From contig OZ316891.1 of NCBI GenBank assembly GCA_973895155.1, positions 9,734,001 to 9,798,000 of the forward strand: a stretch of 64,000 nucleotides of DNA, written 5' to 3'. Below, one piece after another: positions 11,270-23,534 of the stretch (the first letter of the stretch is position 1; each line of letters starts with the position of its first letter). Position numbers and translations under genes: made by a program. This DNA is from Marsupella aquatica (Eukaryota; Marchantiophyta). A model generated the notes under the pieces. It saw nothing but the letters and a program-made list of their open reading frames with translations, made no database searches and was not told where the DNA came from.

Positions 11270-12944
11270 AAGTCAAGTCTGGTCTTGTGAATCTTGTCCA
11301 CCAAAATAGAGGCAGAAACTCAGTTGTCCAAACCGTTTTCCCGTAATAAGGGTTGTAGTTTAGACGACAGAGAGCAAGTGGTGGAGGAGGTAGTAGTAAT
11401 AAGTTACCAAACAAGTGGACGAAATTATTTATAATGTAGCTGAAGTGAAGTTGGCTTGCGAGCAGAACCAACGTTGTACAATTTTTTCAAAGAAATGTCA
11501 AAAGCATGTATTATACTTTCGATGGGCGTTTCTGGCACACCTGGAAGTCGAGTGCATGAGACGAGTTCTGATCAGCTGTGAGTTGGACAAAAGAATTATA
11601 TCAGAGACGTGTTGTCGCCCTACAATCAGAGTGAACGCCAAGAAACTAGAGGGCATCATTCCTCCATCACTTGACAAATCTCTGTCAAAAGAATCCAAAA
11701 AACAAAATACCTGATCGAGTGTCAACTTTTGATAGGTATATCGAACGAATGATTGGGAAGATCGGGCATCTTAAGTTGTTGCGACATTTTCGATGGGAAG
11801 TCTGAATAAAGCTATAAACAGAGCGTTCAAAGGACTTCACTCAAAACGTTAGTGGTTTGCACCCACGGAAGTCAAAAAGCCTTTGTGACCGTCATAAGAT
11901 AAGTCGTATATATCGAGGAGAATTTCGAGAATGAACACGCACAGAGTTACATTCATCCCGACCAAAGCTTTGAAACAACATAAATCTGGTGCAAATGAGT
12001 TGTACAATTTGCAAACGTGAACCGCTATTTAGATTGAGAATCGATCACCGGGATCAGCGAGCGGTACAGGCCTTGGTCAAAACTTCCAAGTTACTGGGGT
12101 ACACAGTAAGCGTTGTAGACGCAACGTCCTTCATGGAACGAACGCTGGCTCATTAATTTCTAGCACTAAATCACGCCAACAATTAAGAACTCTTTTCTAC
12201 AATCTGCAAAGCTCAACTATGTTACACTTGAACTCCTGTGGCCGCTGGACGCCTTCTGGGTCCCCCTTCAGGGTCATCTGCTGAGATTACTTCACCGCAC
12301 TGATACTGAATACAACGGACTGAGTGGAACTCTTCCAGAAGAATTGGAGGATTTTGAATTCAGTTTATACCCGTGTTTGTAGACTTCATTCGCCGGAATG
12401 TTTTTGTTCTTGATCTCACCCCTTCTAAGACATTGCAGCTTCCCTCAGTAGAGCAAATCTTTGTTGAATGGTATTTCACATTTCACGTCCCACCGTTACA
12501 TGCGAAAACACTGCTTCGCGCATAGTATCTATTCTGCATCAATCGAGGGTGGAATGTACATTACTCGAAGAATAGATTCGGGAAGTTTAGATACTCATGC
12601 ACGTTCGACAACAGCAGCTTAGACTCCCCATTTTCACGAAAAAGTTTCCTGCAAAGACGAACCTTTTACATACGTCTAGAAAAACGTCTCTCGTAAGTCT
12701 ATGCTATTAGATGATGATGACCAGGCCTAACAGTCTGAGTGCCTAGATTAGCATTTTGGTCCAGCAGTGCAACTTCTAATTTCTCCTTCAAGCCCATCAA
12801 ACCAAATCACTTCTGGATGTCGAGTTGGAGTGTACCAGCAACGGGTCTTGTGCTGCTCGAGGCTGCGACGGTATTAATGCTTCTGTAGGCATTGGGCCTT
12901 TCTGTCCTTGCATCATCATGCACAGCAAAGTCTTCGAGCTATTA
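11270..12944. other. Convergent intergenic gap HPR1 / PHO1
   Basis: Holds the HPR1 3' untranslated region with AATAAA at 11805-11810, then about 1.1 kb in which I see no gene, before the PHO1 stop codon reached from the other side. Confidence 0.55.
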
Positions 12945-15900
12945 CTAATCGTCGTCCTCGGCTGTGGGATCTTCGAAAGGCAGCGGCACAGTTTTTGTGG
13001 CTCGATACTTACCAACGTTATTCAAATGCTCATTCTCCAACCTGAACAGTCAGCCTCACAGTCTGAAAGTATCCAATAGAATCAAATTCAAAACACACAT
13101 GATTTAGGGGTTTAGGACGACCAATAGTATGACCATCACAACTTGCCATCGTCTTCGCTACGAAGTATGCAGAGTGATAAATCAGCAACGGAGAGAATTT
13201 AGATGTATTGGATAAATCGTGTAGTCCGGAGACGTCGAGAAAGGTAGAGCGAGAGAGAGATACAAAGCCTGAGATGTGACTCAGAAATCAACCACTGCCT
13301 TTCTTACCGGTAGAAATTCCAGTGGCCCCTCCTTACGACTTCCAAAGCAGCGAACCCAAAATCAGCAACCTGTTGATTCAATCCCCCGAACTTGAACCGC
13401 GTAACAGATTGCAACCACGCCAACCTCAGTACGACGTTCACTCCCTGCACATATCCATTATCGTTCAAGCTCAGAACTCACAGAAAAGAGGAGACAATGT
13501 GAAGACTTCAAAGCCTGCTATTGTGACTGTGAATCCCATCATACGACCGCAAACTGGAAAGGCAAACGGAACCTGAATTACTATTGCATAACGCAGCAAA
13601 ATGAGAATCTCATCCACTTAATGCTTCAGACCCCCATATCCAATTTTGATAATTCATTCATAGCCTACACGATGGATTAAAATTCCAACACTTCAAATAG
13701 AAACCATTTTGAATTGATCTCACATAGGATTCCCTGAGAATTGTAGATATATCTGTTCGGACATAAGAAGAAGATGTGGGCATATGACGGAAGTTGAGGT
13801 CGAAAGGCAGACAACTCCCATACCATGGATACAAAGTACACATATTTTTTCTGAGGCATAATAAGCTGGTCCCTTAGCCAAGGATTTTTAGAGTCCCTTC
13901 GGAGGAGTCCCCAATCTACAACAAGATCCCAGTACACCTGATAGAATGTTGCCACCGTTGATGAAGCAATGGACATTGCCCACCAGCCCTTGGAGCCATC
14001 GTTTCCATACTGTATTCTAATCGCTACCGCCACCAAGGCTGACAAATATTTCCCACCGTTTGCAATATGCGCGTTATCAAGCTCGTCGATGTATCGCCTT
14101 GCACACTGCTTGCATCAAAGTAGTATTCCAATAAGGGCATCAATTTTCATTGCGTTGCAATGAATCGTCTATTAGAGATTGGGACCTTCTTGAATTCAGG
14201 TACCTCGTTTTTGCAGAAATACAAATATAAGTGTTCATTAAGTATCACAAAACATTTTATCTACTGCAACTAAACGACGATTAGCATCATCTTTGGTGTT
14301 GTGAGGAGGGCCCAGCATTAAAATCGAAAGGGTGATGGAAAATTTGGACTATTGACAAGATCTGGTCTTTTATAGAGAAGGGTGAGGAAAGGGAAGAAGA
14401 TTTGTCAGACCTGCATGAGACGCCACCAGTATGGTAACAGTGAAATTAAATACGTCAAGCCCCTGTAACCTTCATTTTGACTGCATTTTTGTGTGCTTCC
14501 CGTTCTAAAGAAACCTCCTAGATAGAAACACATCACATACTCCATGTTCCTCAGCATTGGCACCTGTAGTGAGAAATTGGAGCAGGGTTAAAACCAATCG
14601 ATCACCCTGCCTTCCCAACATCAAGCCGAGAGTTCGAGAGTATAAACAAGACTATATCCCGTTGTTGTGTGCAAATGCTAAGAAGCTTCCAGTGTCATGG
14701 ACAAGGAATGACAATCAACCTTGGGTAGAAAACGGAAACATATTCCGAAAGCAGACGAAGTAAAGAGAAACTCTGTTCATCTGATTTCCTAACAATTCGA
14801 CGCACTAGCAGTCCATTAAAATCTCAACGAAAACAACGAGTACAGGAAAGCAGTGTCCACCGAGTTCCATACCTGGCTTGTGAGCTGATCAGCCAGGAAA
14901 AAGTCTGCCAACACAACCTGCATCACCGTTTACAACCGTCAGCAACACGATGTAGGGGACTGAGAGCTTGTATAAATCTCTCGACAACATTTCAGGGTTA
15001 TATAATAGTCAAGGCTTCGTGACATCTCTGTGCAAAGCGAGATTCTTCTATATCTTGTCCTCACCTCCAGGGTTATCGTAATAAGATTTGGGGGCATATT
15101 TTACCTTGTACAAAGGAGAGCCAAAAATGTGGATCAGTGCGGCCAGTAAGAAAACTCGACTCGACCGGTAGAAAATGTTTAGAGGACACACGAGCAGAAA
15201 CACCAGCATCTGCCAGCCCGAATTTAGGCAATACCCGTCAGCTACAAGTTGGATATTAAGTCCAATAGCTGATTGTATCTCAGGTCAAATTAGAAGAGAT
15301 CTTGCATTGGGTTCAAGAACATGAAGGAAAGTCTTATGCAGATACACAGCGAGCCATCAAAACGCTCAAAGAAAAGAGAAATACAGATTCATTCACAAAA
15401 TCATATTTCGGGATGTCGGTAGGATTCCAACGAGACCAAGGTGAAAGAGAATTGCCAAACAAAACGTTGCCAAATCTCAACGAGTACATTAAAGGAACGG
15501 CAGAGTGGAGGAAGAGTAACTTACCAACACTAAACAGAAAGGTATAACATCCACGAATGGTGACAGAGTTGCAGTGTGCAAAGTTAATTGCCCCACCATA
15601 GATCCAATAAGCAGGGTGGTAAGAATGGAAGTGACCATGAGAACTTCACGATGTCGAAGCTCTGTGCCAGGTTGAAACTCAAATATGAAAGGATAATTAA
15701 TTCGCATTCGACGCCAGTAGAAGAGATTAGCTCCATACATGTACATATGTAGCAAAATTAGAGCTACCATGCTGCACCATCAAAATATCCCGCCCACCAA
15801 GCCTTAGATATCACATCAATATAAGATTTCCAAAAATAAATAGAAAGAAGAAATCGAGACAGGTTCTCTACACAGCATGATCCATGACTTAATCTATACT

Positions 15901-18900
15901 TCCTTCTCTTAGCACTTCTTCACCTTCTTTAGGAGGTGTAAACTACCACCCTACAACTAACTCTCTTAGAGTCAAACGGATATGCAGGCCACACTCGATG
16001 GGGACGGTAGAGCATGACGCATAGTCTTTCTTTATATCACCCAATCTCGTTACTTATGAGGTCGATACCTAAGAAGCATTTAGCACCTTACAAAGGACAA
16101 AGGTCCCTTAGATTTTGGCTTAATGCTTGCCTGTAAGGATCAGCACTGTCCTGCAGCTCATGCACGTCCATGAGACATTCAAAATGAGTCACGGATTCAA
16201 ATCTATATGTCTGATTGTTCTCAATTCTCAACTGAAGCATCTTCATCCAAGATGTCCATACGCCTGCACGACGTTAATTTAGTCATTCATTCTCTCGTAA
16301 CAGTCAGTTCTGGACTCGTGAGCTGCTGTACTACTACATAGTGTACAGACCTCGTCCACAATGATCTCCTCTATGATCTATCGTTCAGACATATCCTTTT
16401 AAGTCATTCATTTCTTCTTCATTCCGTCTGTCACTCTCAGCCTTCTCGGTAATGGTTGTTTAACCGAAGTGTGTAATAGAGGAACGGGAGACATTCTGGA
16501 ACCTTCCTAATTCCAGTTGCATAAAGCGTAAGCTTGTATGGAGGGATGTTGTACAGGATGCCCTACATCTGTCCTGCTCTTGGACTGTCTGAGTGGGACT
16601 AAAGTAGTTATTAGACCTGAACGTTGGGAAGATGGTCTCGAAGTACACGCCGTTTGCTGCGAGAGTTGCCTCTTGCCCGTTCGCTTGCACTGGTCTGTAC
16701 TTGGGAAGTAAATCATGCATGAGCACAGCGAAAACTGCCAACAGAGCCAACGATCCTCCACTAAACAGACCTGCCACACGCCAGATTCATGCTCAAGGTC
16801 ATCGAACATGGGAAACATCGATCCATAACAAAATTGTTCTATATTTTAATCTTAATCAAACTCCCAACTACTCCGACTCTCTGTACTCTTCGTCCTCCAT
16901 AATCACCGAAGAGTAACTGACAAAATCATCGATTGGCGTAAGCTATGCAAAACTGTCCGGTCGTAAGCTACTTCAAATCAAGCTCTTTCTGTGCATAATT
17001 CACAATGTAATTGTTGCCTCTAAGGCGTTATCCTACGAGTTTCACACGTTGATTGTAGGAATATAGTCGTTTAGGTTAACAGCAAATGCTGCGCCACTAT
17101 GTGTTTGCTCTGGTGGTACGTGGGAGTACGACAGTTCAAGGACTAGAAACGATTCTCCTGGCGTATATGTAGTAGCCACTAGAGCACAAGATGGTAGTAA
17201 AATAAATCATAGTTTGAGACGTACCTAAGGCAAACGTGACGTGGTGGGAAGCCCTCTTCTGGCTAGGCCTCAGACTCATCATTGCTTTCCGACGATTGTA
17301 ATTTGCAAATTGTTCTGTGAACAACACCTCGACTTTATCCATGAGCTTCACAATCCTATCAGACGTGTTGAAGTAGGAAGTCTCGACAGCTTTGAGATAC
17401 GCAGCTGCTGCCCTCTGTCCCGAAATCTTGTCGTATTTCTTGAGTATCTTTGCGAATGCGACCATGTTCAAGGAGCTGTATCTCTTCATCATCGCCAGTC
17501 CACGATAATACTCGATGAAGGCCGCACGCAGCATTTTTTCGGCCAGCTGGATCTTCTTCTTCGTTATGATGACAGGATCTGATGCTTTCTGATCTTTGAC
17601 CTCTGGACTCCTTGAACCCCTCTGCACCTGTTTCACGACGTCCTCCCATAACGTCTGGGACAGCATGGAGATGGCCGTGCGCGGTGTTGTGATAGGAAGT
17701 CTCATTCTCATTATCTTCGGAGAAAGGGACCTCTCGTTTCTTCGCTTTTCCGAGGGGGAATCAGGCGACACGCTGATCTCACTGCTTTCTCCTTCTAAGT
17801 CATCTCTGTCAAGAAGTCCTGCAACGCCACCCTTGCTATCGAGACTAGCGTGAAAACTATTCGTAGTCTTACTATCATCTGCCTGAGTCAGATGCAGCGA
17901 CACCGTATTATCCCGACCCACCTCTAGATCTGTAATATTCATTCGAGCAAGATATTAATGATCATTCGGTTTATGTTGGCAACGAACCAAAACATCAGCT
18001 TAGTCGTATTAAACATTGCCGAACCATCTCAATGAAACTAAAATCGGGAGTTATCTTGAAAATTTTTCAAAATATACTTCTGACGTATATGCGGGATGCC
18101 TTTCCAGCACTTTCTAAAACACTCGTCCTAAGCGTACTACTCCTTGAGGCCAGAGGTTCCCAGGAATCTACCATTCCCTCCGATGATTTGATTCCAACTT
18201 GGACTCAAATCCGAGAGACTAGAATACTTTGCTTGATTGCATAACTTTATCCCAGCGAAACAACAAGAACTGCGGGGCAGTGGGACTCATTGGGAAACGT
18301 ACGGATCTCTTTCGCTTTTCGAATCTATATGCTTGTCTACATAAAGATTACAGGAGTTCCGTACTTCAAGATAACCAGATTGATGCTGGAGTGACCAGCA
18401 CGTTCAAAAATAGGACTCAAGTACTTCATGATCGTCCCTTTTATCGACAGCGCGGGAGTGCAAGCGTCCTACCTGTGATCGATGGATGGAAGGGATGGAC
18501 AAGGAATCGAGTAGGACCGAATCGCTAGGAATTACCTACCATCTTGATTATCATCGTCACTTCCACATTCTGCAGCTGGCGAGTGTTGATACCTCTGATC
18601 GGAAAAAACTTTGCGCATCTCTAGCAAAGCGCACATTTGTTTCTCGAGAACATCTGCTTGCTCGATGAAGTCCTTCTCCTTGATTCTGTAGAACTGATTC
18701 ACCTTGTTGAACTGAGAGTCCAGCCTAGCGAAAAAGGCGGCGTCCAACTCAGAAAGGTTCACTAGCTCAGTTTCATGAATCTCCCAGGGATCATTTTCTA
18801 CCTTTTTCACCTGCAAGGCAAAGAAAGATGATTGAGTCACTTCCAAATACTGTCGCGTTCATACCATGTCACGAATCGTGACCACACTGATAAAATGTCT

Positions 18901-20580
18901 GCGACAGCTCTACGCAGGTTCGTTCCTTAGCCAACTCGATCTCCCAATTCTCCTCAAAATGTTTCACATCATCACGGTACAGACAGCACAAGGCGTTGAA
19001 TCTATCCGATAAAGCCCATCAGACATCAGCTTACACGGTTCACGGCTGTCGACTAACCATTCTCGAGGCCTGGGCTCACTTGAGAGCAGAGGAGAAATCA
19101 AAATTTTAAACGAGTACATAATTGACTATCTTTACCGATCATGAAGTTCTCACTTCATCAACCAATTGTATATGCTTCGAAATGATTTGGTTAACAAACT
19201 AGAAAGAACAACACCGGGCAGCCCTCAGGAACGATGTACACTCCCAGCACCATTTACTGGATACGACGAGTTATGAAATACCCTGGACGGACGTACTGGC
19301 TTAATTCGAATCGTTATCACACAACCAAGTTTAACTACTTTCGTTGGACTGTGAAACCACGCTCGTGGCAACAATTATTGCAAGGCGAAGCTTCTCGGTT
19401 GGAGACAAGACCCAGTTCAATTCACAAGCATGTCGATTCATACTCCCTGATATTGCTAGGCTAGTCAAACCTACAAGAAGGAATTTACTTCTATTGAGAT
19501 TTCCCTTGAGGATCTCTGAAGATCTGAACTCCATCGATCCGCCTCGGACTCTCCCTTCAGCGGACCCTAGGCCATCACTAGGGTGAATTGGAATCTATCA
19601 GTAGTTGCGTAATTGACAGTTTCAAATAAAGTAACCGATGTACGGACCTCGCGAGTAAAGTCACTTGAAGCCTTGTCGATGACGGGGTCATTAATGAGCT
19701 TTCTAATTTCTACTACGGAAAGACTACAGAACCTTCTCCCTGTGGACTGTCTTATATGCAATGCATCTTGCGGCATACTGCAAAGTTGGGCAAAATTTAC
19801 TATTCATCTCCATTAGCTTTTGAGCCTTAAAGAACATTTATGTAAATTTTTCTGTCTTTCCTAACTTAATGAAAACTTTTCAGATTCCCTCTATTCCTCA
19901 GAGATTCCACTCTGGCGTTCTCTGAACTTTCGGTCTCTAACGAGTTCACTGGCTTTTGGGAGGGTTGATGCTTTCCATATTTCGGTCCCGATCTTGATGT
20001 TTTCAAAAATTGGACTCTAAATTCAATACTCGACATTGCTCATGCAACAGATCCTCTGTGGGCCTTTTGAAACCTACCCTGCAGCATTCAACTCGTAGCA
20101 CTAGCTCCTACAAGTATGCTTCAGTAAAATTTCACGAGAGTACCGGCGAGATGACGACTCCTGGAGCGGTTACGTAGGACAGTCAAAAAATTGGATGTGG
20201 ATAGGCCAACAGGAGAAACACAACGCAATCTAGTTATTTGAAGGAAGAGCAAGGTAAATTGGCGAACTAGGCAAAGCCATTTTAAGCACCTGAACGATAG
20301 AGTCCCTCCGTGATCGTCGATTAAGTCTGTGTCCTCCCAAGGCCTGGCCAGTGAGAGCCACGAAAGTCCCTAACGAATCTTGCACACGAGAGAAGTTCGA
20401 CGACCTTCTACCGGACGCGTTACCCATTTGAAATGACGGCGAGCTCAGTTCCTTCGAACGCTCATCCTCTACAACCTGCTTCATGTGTTTCAAATCTTTC
20501 TTCAGCAGTTTGTAGGTCACATAGGCAGCTCGCCATTCCGGCACAAGCTGTCCGTCCAATTGCTTCGAAAATTTCACCAT
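12945..20580 (-). CDS. PHO1: PHO1-type phosphate exporter (SPX-EXS protein)
   Basis: Membrane protein that exports inorganic phosphate (xylem loading in vascular plants) and senses inositol pyrophosphates through its SPX domain. Eleven exons on the minus strand join in phase: 20580-20290, 18810-18540, 17929-17225, 16770-16617, 15771-15525, 15209-15105, 14917-14873, 14563-14411, 14105-13824, 13444-13308, 13041-12945; 828 aa against roughly 780 in Arabidopsis PHO1. Residues 1 to about 370 are [23 protein letters not shown] at the start, [17 protein letters not shown], then [20 protein letters not shown] with the phosphate-binding Lys/Tyr/Lys surface. Membrane helices follow ([32 protein letters not shown]). 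The EXS domain includes [41 protein letters not shown] and [12 protein letters not shown]. The tail ends DDD. Intact throughout. Confidence 0.96.
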
Positions 20581-20650
20581 CGTCGGAGCAGCGGCCCGAT
20601 TGTCTTCTTCGTAACCCCTCCACTTCTATTTCACTCGACCTCAGTTGCAT
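20462..20650 (-). promoter_or_regulatory. Upstream open frame overlapping the PHO1 start
   Basis: Reading towards PHO1, an ATG at 20650-20648 opens a 62-codon frame ([13 protein letters not shown]...) that stops at 20462, past the PHO1 ATG (20580) and in another frame. A second tiny frame, ATG plus five codons, begins a few bases earlier. If transcription starts upstream of 20650, these would reduce PHO1 translation; a translational uORF is known for Arabidopsis PHO1. The transcript start is unknown, so this is a candidate only. Confidence 0.35.
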
Positions 20651-21894
20651 GTGGACGACATGAAATTCTGTTCCGACTTGAGTAGCAGTTATTGCCAACA
20701 GAAGAGGAAGGTTTGTACGTAGTCGGATATGAATTGGCTCCTCGACGGTGTGTCTATCGACCGAGCAATGCACTTGATTTATGATATTTTTTTCCAGGCA
20801 GTGTTGCAGTCATGTGTTAACCTAGATGGAGAGGACACGAGGACAGTTGCTCGATATCTAGCGAAGTAGGTGACGTGCCGATTCCAAGCTCAAATGAGGC
20901 ATAATCACCCTTTTAAGAGGCATTGCATTTTTATTCGAGAGCACTACAGGAAATCAACATGAGACTTCGAATGCACATTTTGTGTGGCTGGAGAGTCTAA
21001 ACGGCAGCTGCAGTATTGATCGGCAGGCTGCTGGTGATAAACGGAAAAGCCACGTGACACCCTTCAATGGTTGCTGCTGCTGATCGAGCCTGTCGCTATT
21101 CCTTGCTCCAATTGGCCCTGCCTGCCTACATCAAATTGATAATAACAATCAAATGAAACCACGCCACCGAGCGTGCCAAACACGACAACAAAAAGAACGA
21201 GAGCTAGCGGGTAAGTGTGCAATTCGTTGACATGCTAAAAGCCTTCTCATACCATTTGCCTTCTATTTGTAGGAGTCCAATCTATCCCTTGTGCTCCAGT
21301 GTTGCCCATGAACTTTCGATTTCCTCTCCATTCATTGGTTCTCTGTGTCTTTTCAGAGACAAAAAGGCAAGTCGCATCGATGAGGTTGTATCCGTCACGG
21401 AACATTCAAGCAAATCTTCCTTCTGGACTTCCGTCGACGCTGATTATGTCGCTATCAGACAATTCACAGTGAGCGTCTCTAAAACTCTGGTTACTACCAA
21501 ATCAATACCATTTTTTGAACTAGTTCCTCGTCAAGAAAGTACCAACACCATGCTCTCTAACTTTCACATCACCTTCCTCAATTTCGTCTAGTAGCCATGC
21601 ACTAAAACCAGGCAAGAGACACGTGACGGGATTAGAATTAAGGGAGTCGAATTAAGGGAATGGCCACGCCGACCCGAATTTCCTCCGTCTCCAATTTGAC
21701 GGCGTGGAATCAAGACCAGACGACCTCAGGCTTGAATCGAGAATGTACGACCAGTCTCGGGAAAAAACACCGTCGCAGCAACCGTTACGAGAAGTTCCTT
21801 GTGCACGAGGACTCAGACTCGACCAACAAGATTTCTACAACATGGAACAACCGGCGGGGAAACAACTTAGTTACCGAAGGCATCGATTGACATG
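20651..21894. other. PHO1 5' flank, no gene seen
   Basis: About 1.2 kb between PHO1 and the large transposon. Perfect G-box cores CACGTG lie at 21051-21056 and 21620-21625. I looked for the P1BS element GNATATNC typical of phosphate-starvation promoters and found none. No coding exon is supported. Confidence 0.4.
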
Positions 21895-21902
21895 CGAGAA
21901 AG
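21895..21902. repeat. Target site duplication (left) of the 13.3-kb transposon
   Basis: CGAGAAAG directly before the left inverted repeat; the identical 8 bases follow the right inverted repeat at 35238-35245. Confidence 0.7.
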
Positions 21903-22212
21903 ATTAAGCACGATTCCAAATATCGATGCACATTAATGAGGCGAGAGGGAGCGTTTACAGGGTATTACACTCGACACTGCCACGCTTACATCCGTTTCCT
22001 GTTGGGCAGTCCGTACTGAAATCGGGCAGCGTGTTCCTTATGGACCATTGAACTCCCGCACCTGTCCCCAAAACTACCACTGCCCTGTCCCTATTCATCT
22101 GGGAACCCTCCCGGGCCCGCACCGGCTGTAAACTGCACCTCTCGGGTCGCGTCCCTTCTCACTCCCGGTAATGTATCGGGCATCCAGTATGAGCAAATTA
22201 CATACTGGAGGG
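21903..22212 (+). repeat. Left terminal inverted repeat
   Basis: Starts ATTAAGCACGATTCC; the right repeat read on the opposite strand starts ATTCAGCACGATTCC. The match continues through CCAAATATCGATGCACATTA, TGCCACGCTTACATCCGTTT and ATGAGCAAATTACATACTGG, with a few substitutions and two or three small gaps. Outside these limits the two sides diverge at once. Confidence 0.9.
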
Positions 22213-22454
22213 GTACGAGGATGCCATACCTAAGAATGCAAATGAGTCCAGAACTTTCCTTCCCGCGCGAGACTTCACTCTGCCCTATTGCATACTCTTC
22301 CAGTCCACGTTTTCGTAGACGAGAATCGAGGTGTGTTCGCATGTGGTGAGTGTTTGCATTACCAACCATTCCTTTGAGCAATTCCAATGTTGAGGCTCAT
22401 TTGCGGGTGAATGGTGTGAATGGTATTGATATTCATATCGTTCCAATTTTTCAG

Positions 22455-23353
22455 AGAGCATAACTCCCGTTGAAGTCACATACAAAGGGTTCATAGCGCG
22501 AAGCGGTAAGACAAACTCAATGTCGATGCCAACTTTGTTTGATGTGCAAGCAGCTGTGATGAGAGAGGAGACCGGGTACATAGCTCCATGTAGTGTCCAT
22601 GTTTTTAATTTCATTGCCACGAATCCCTTCCCAAAAAAATTCCTGTATCGAGGTTGTACAGAGGTCCTTCCAAGAGGACCGTGTAAGATTTCAATAGAAG
22701 GTCCAAGGCAGAAGCATTGCAAGCATGATGCGTTGCAGAATGGAACATACAGCAAGTTCTTCCGTTTTGAGTTGTTGTTAACGGATGGAACACTGGAGGC
22801 TAATTACGGGAAGCCAACTTTGCGGGCCGCTGTTTGGGATGCTGTGCGAAATTTGTTGGGCCTGTCCGCGACTGCCTTAGCCTGTATGGATCCACTGGAT
22901 CAGTTCCAATTTATCCATGAGGCGGTGAAGGGTGTGCCCCTTTGCAATGTTGTTTTCCGGATGAATCGTGGTATTTTGAGTGTGAATGAGTCGGACATTG
23001 TAGCATCAAGCAGTACGTTGCCACAGTCCCGTCTCTGGACCCAAACACGAACTCCTACACAGCTTGTAACACCGCTCGCCTCCCGAGCTCCACGCAGGGC
23101 ACACTCCCCACACTTACCATCAGCCAATACCTACAACGTTGTTCCAGTTGGGTTGTTAGAGGACTCCACTGCAACAACGTCCAATACCCCATCCATGGTG
23201 ACCGCCAAGTCAGCCAAGTCACCTGTAGGGAAACCGAGGCAGCGTCGTACACCACACCTACATCGAGCAGAGGAGACTCATCACAGGTGGTACAAGAGGA
23301 AGGCGACAACGCAGCAACCCAGGGCACAATGTCAACCATTGTCCGACGCCTAG
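22455..23353 (+). CDS. Transposon-borne protein with RPA/POT1-like OB fold (candidate)
   Basis: Exon opening after the acceptor TTTTTCAG at 22454 and running to TAG at 23353. An upstream exon, ending at the donor after 22345, fits the phase and begins only about 30 bp inside the left inverted repeat. The first ATG inside the exon is at 22520 (278 codons from there). The stretch FFRFELLLTDGT, then LRAAVWDAVRNLLGLSATAL, then a C-terminal strand NVVFRMN, has the spacing of the RPA1 C-terminal or POT1 OB fold (strand, D-G/T loop, A-V-W-D strand, LLG-SA helix). Two Cys/His clusters (YRGC, KHCKH) precede it; the zinc ribbon of RPA1 is not obvious. The tail is Pro/Ser/Arg-rich and basic, probably disordered. 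Function (single-stranded DNA binding) is inference from fold resemblance. Confidence 0.4.
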
Positions 23354-23534
23354 CTGAAGTTTTCAATTCATCATTGGATGTGTACTCTGGGCGCAACCGT
23401 TAGTCATAGAATCAGCTTAGCGTTGGACTTACTTAGTCATTTTGGAAGGAATTTCCGCATTGTGCAATGCCACTTTTATTCTCGTTTCTCTTCAATGAAC
23501 ACTCCGTCTTGGTGTTCCACGACTACTTGTATGC

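Noticed and set aside
17241-17582. 113-codon plus-strand frame
   Set aside because: Exact antisense of the PHO1 SPX-region exon.
22285-22755. 156-codon minus-strand frame in the transposon
   Set aside because: Antisense shadow of the OB-fold-like exon, which has the better acceptor, phase and fold signature.
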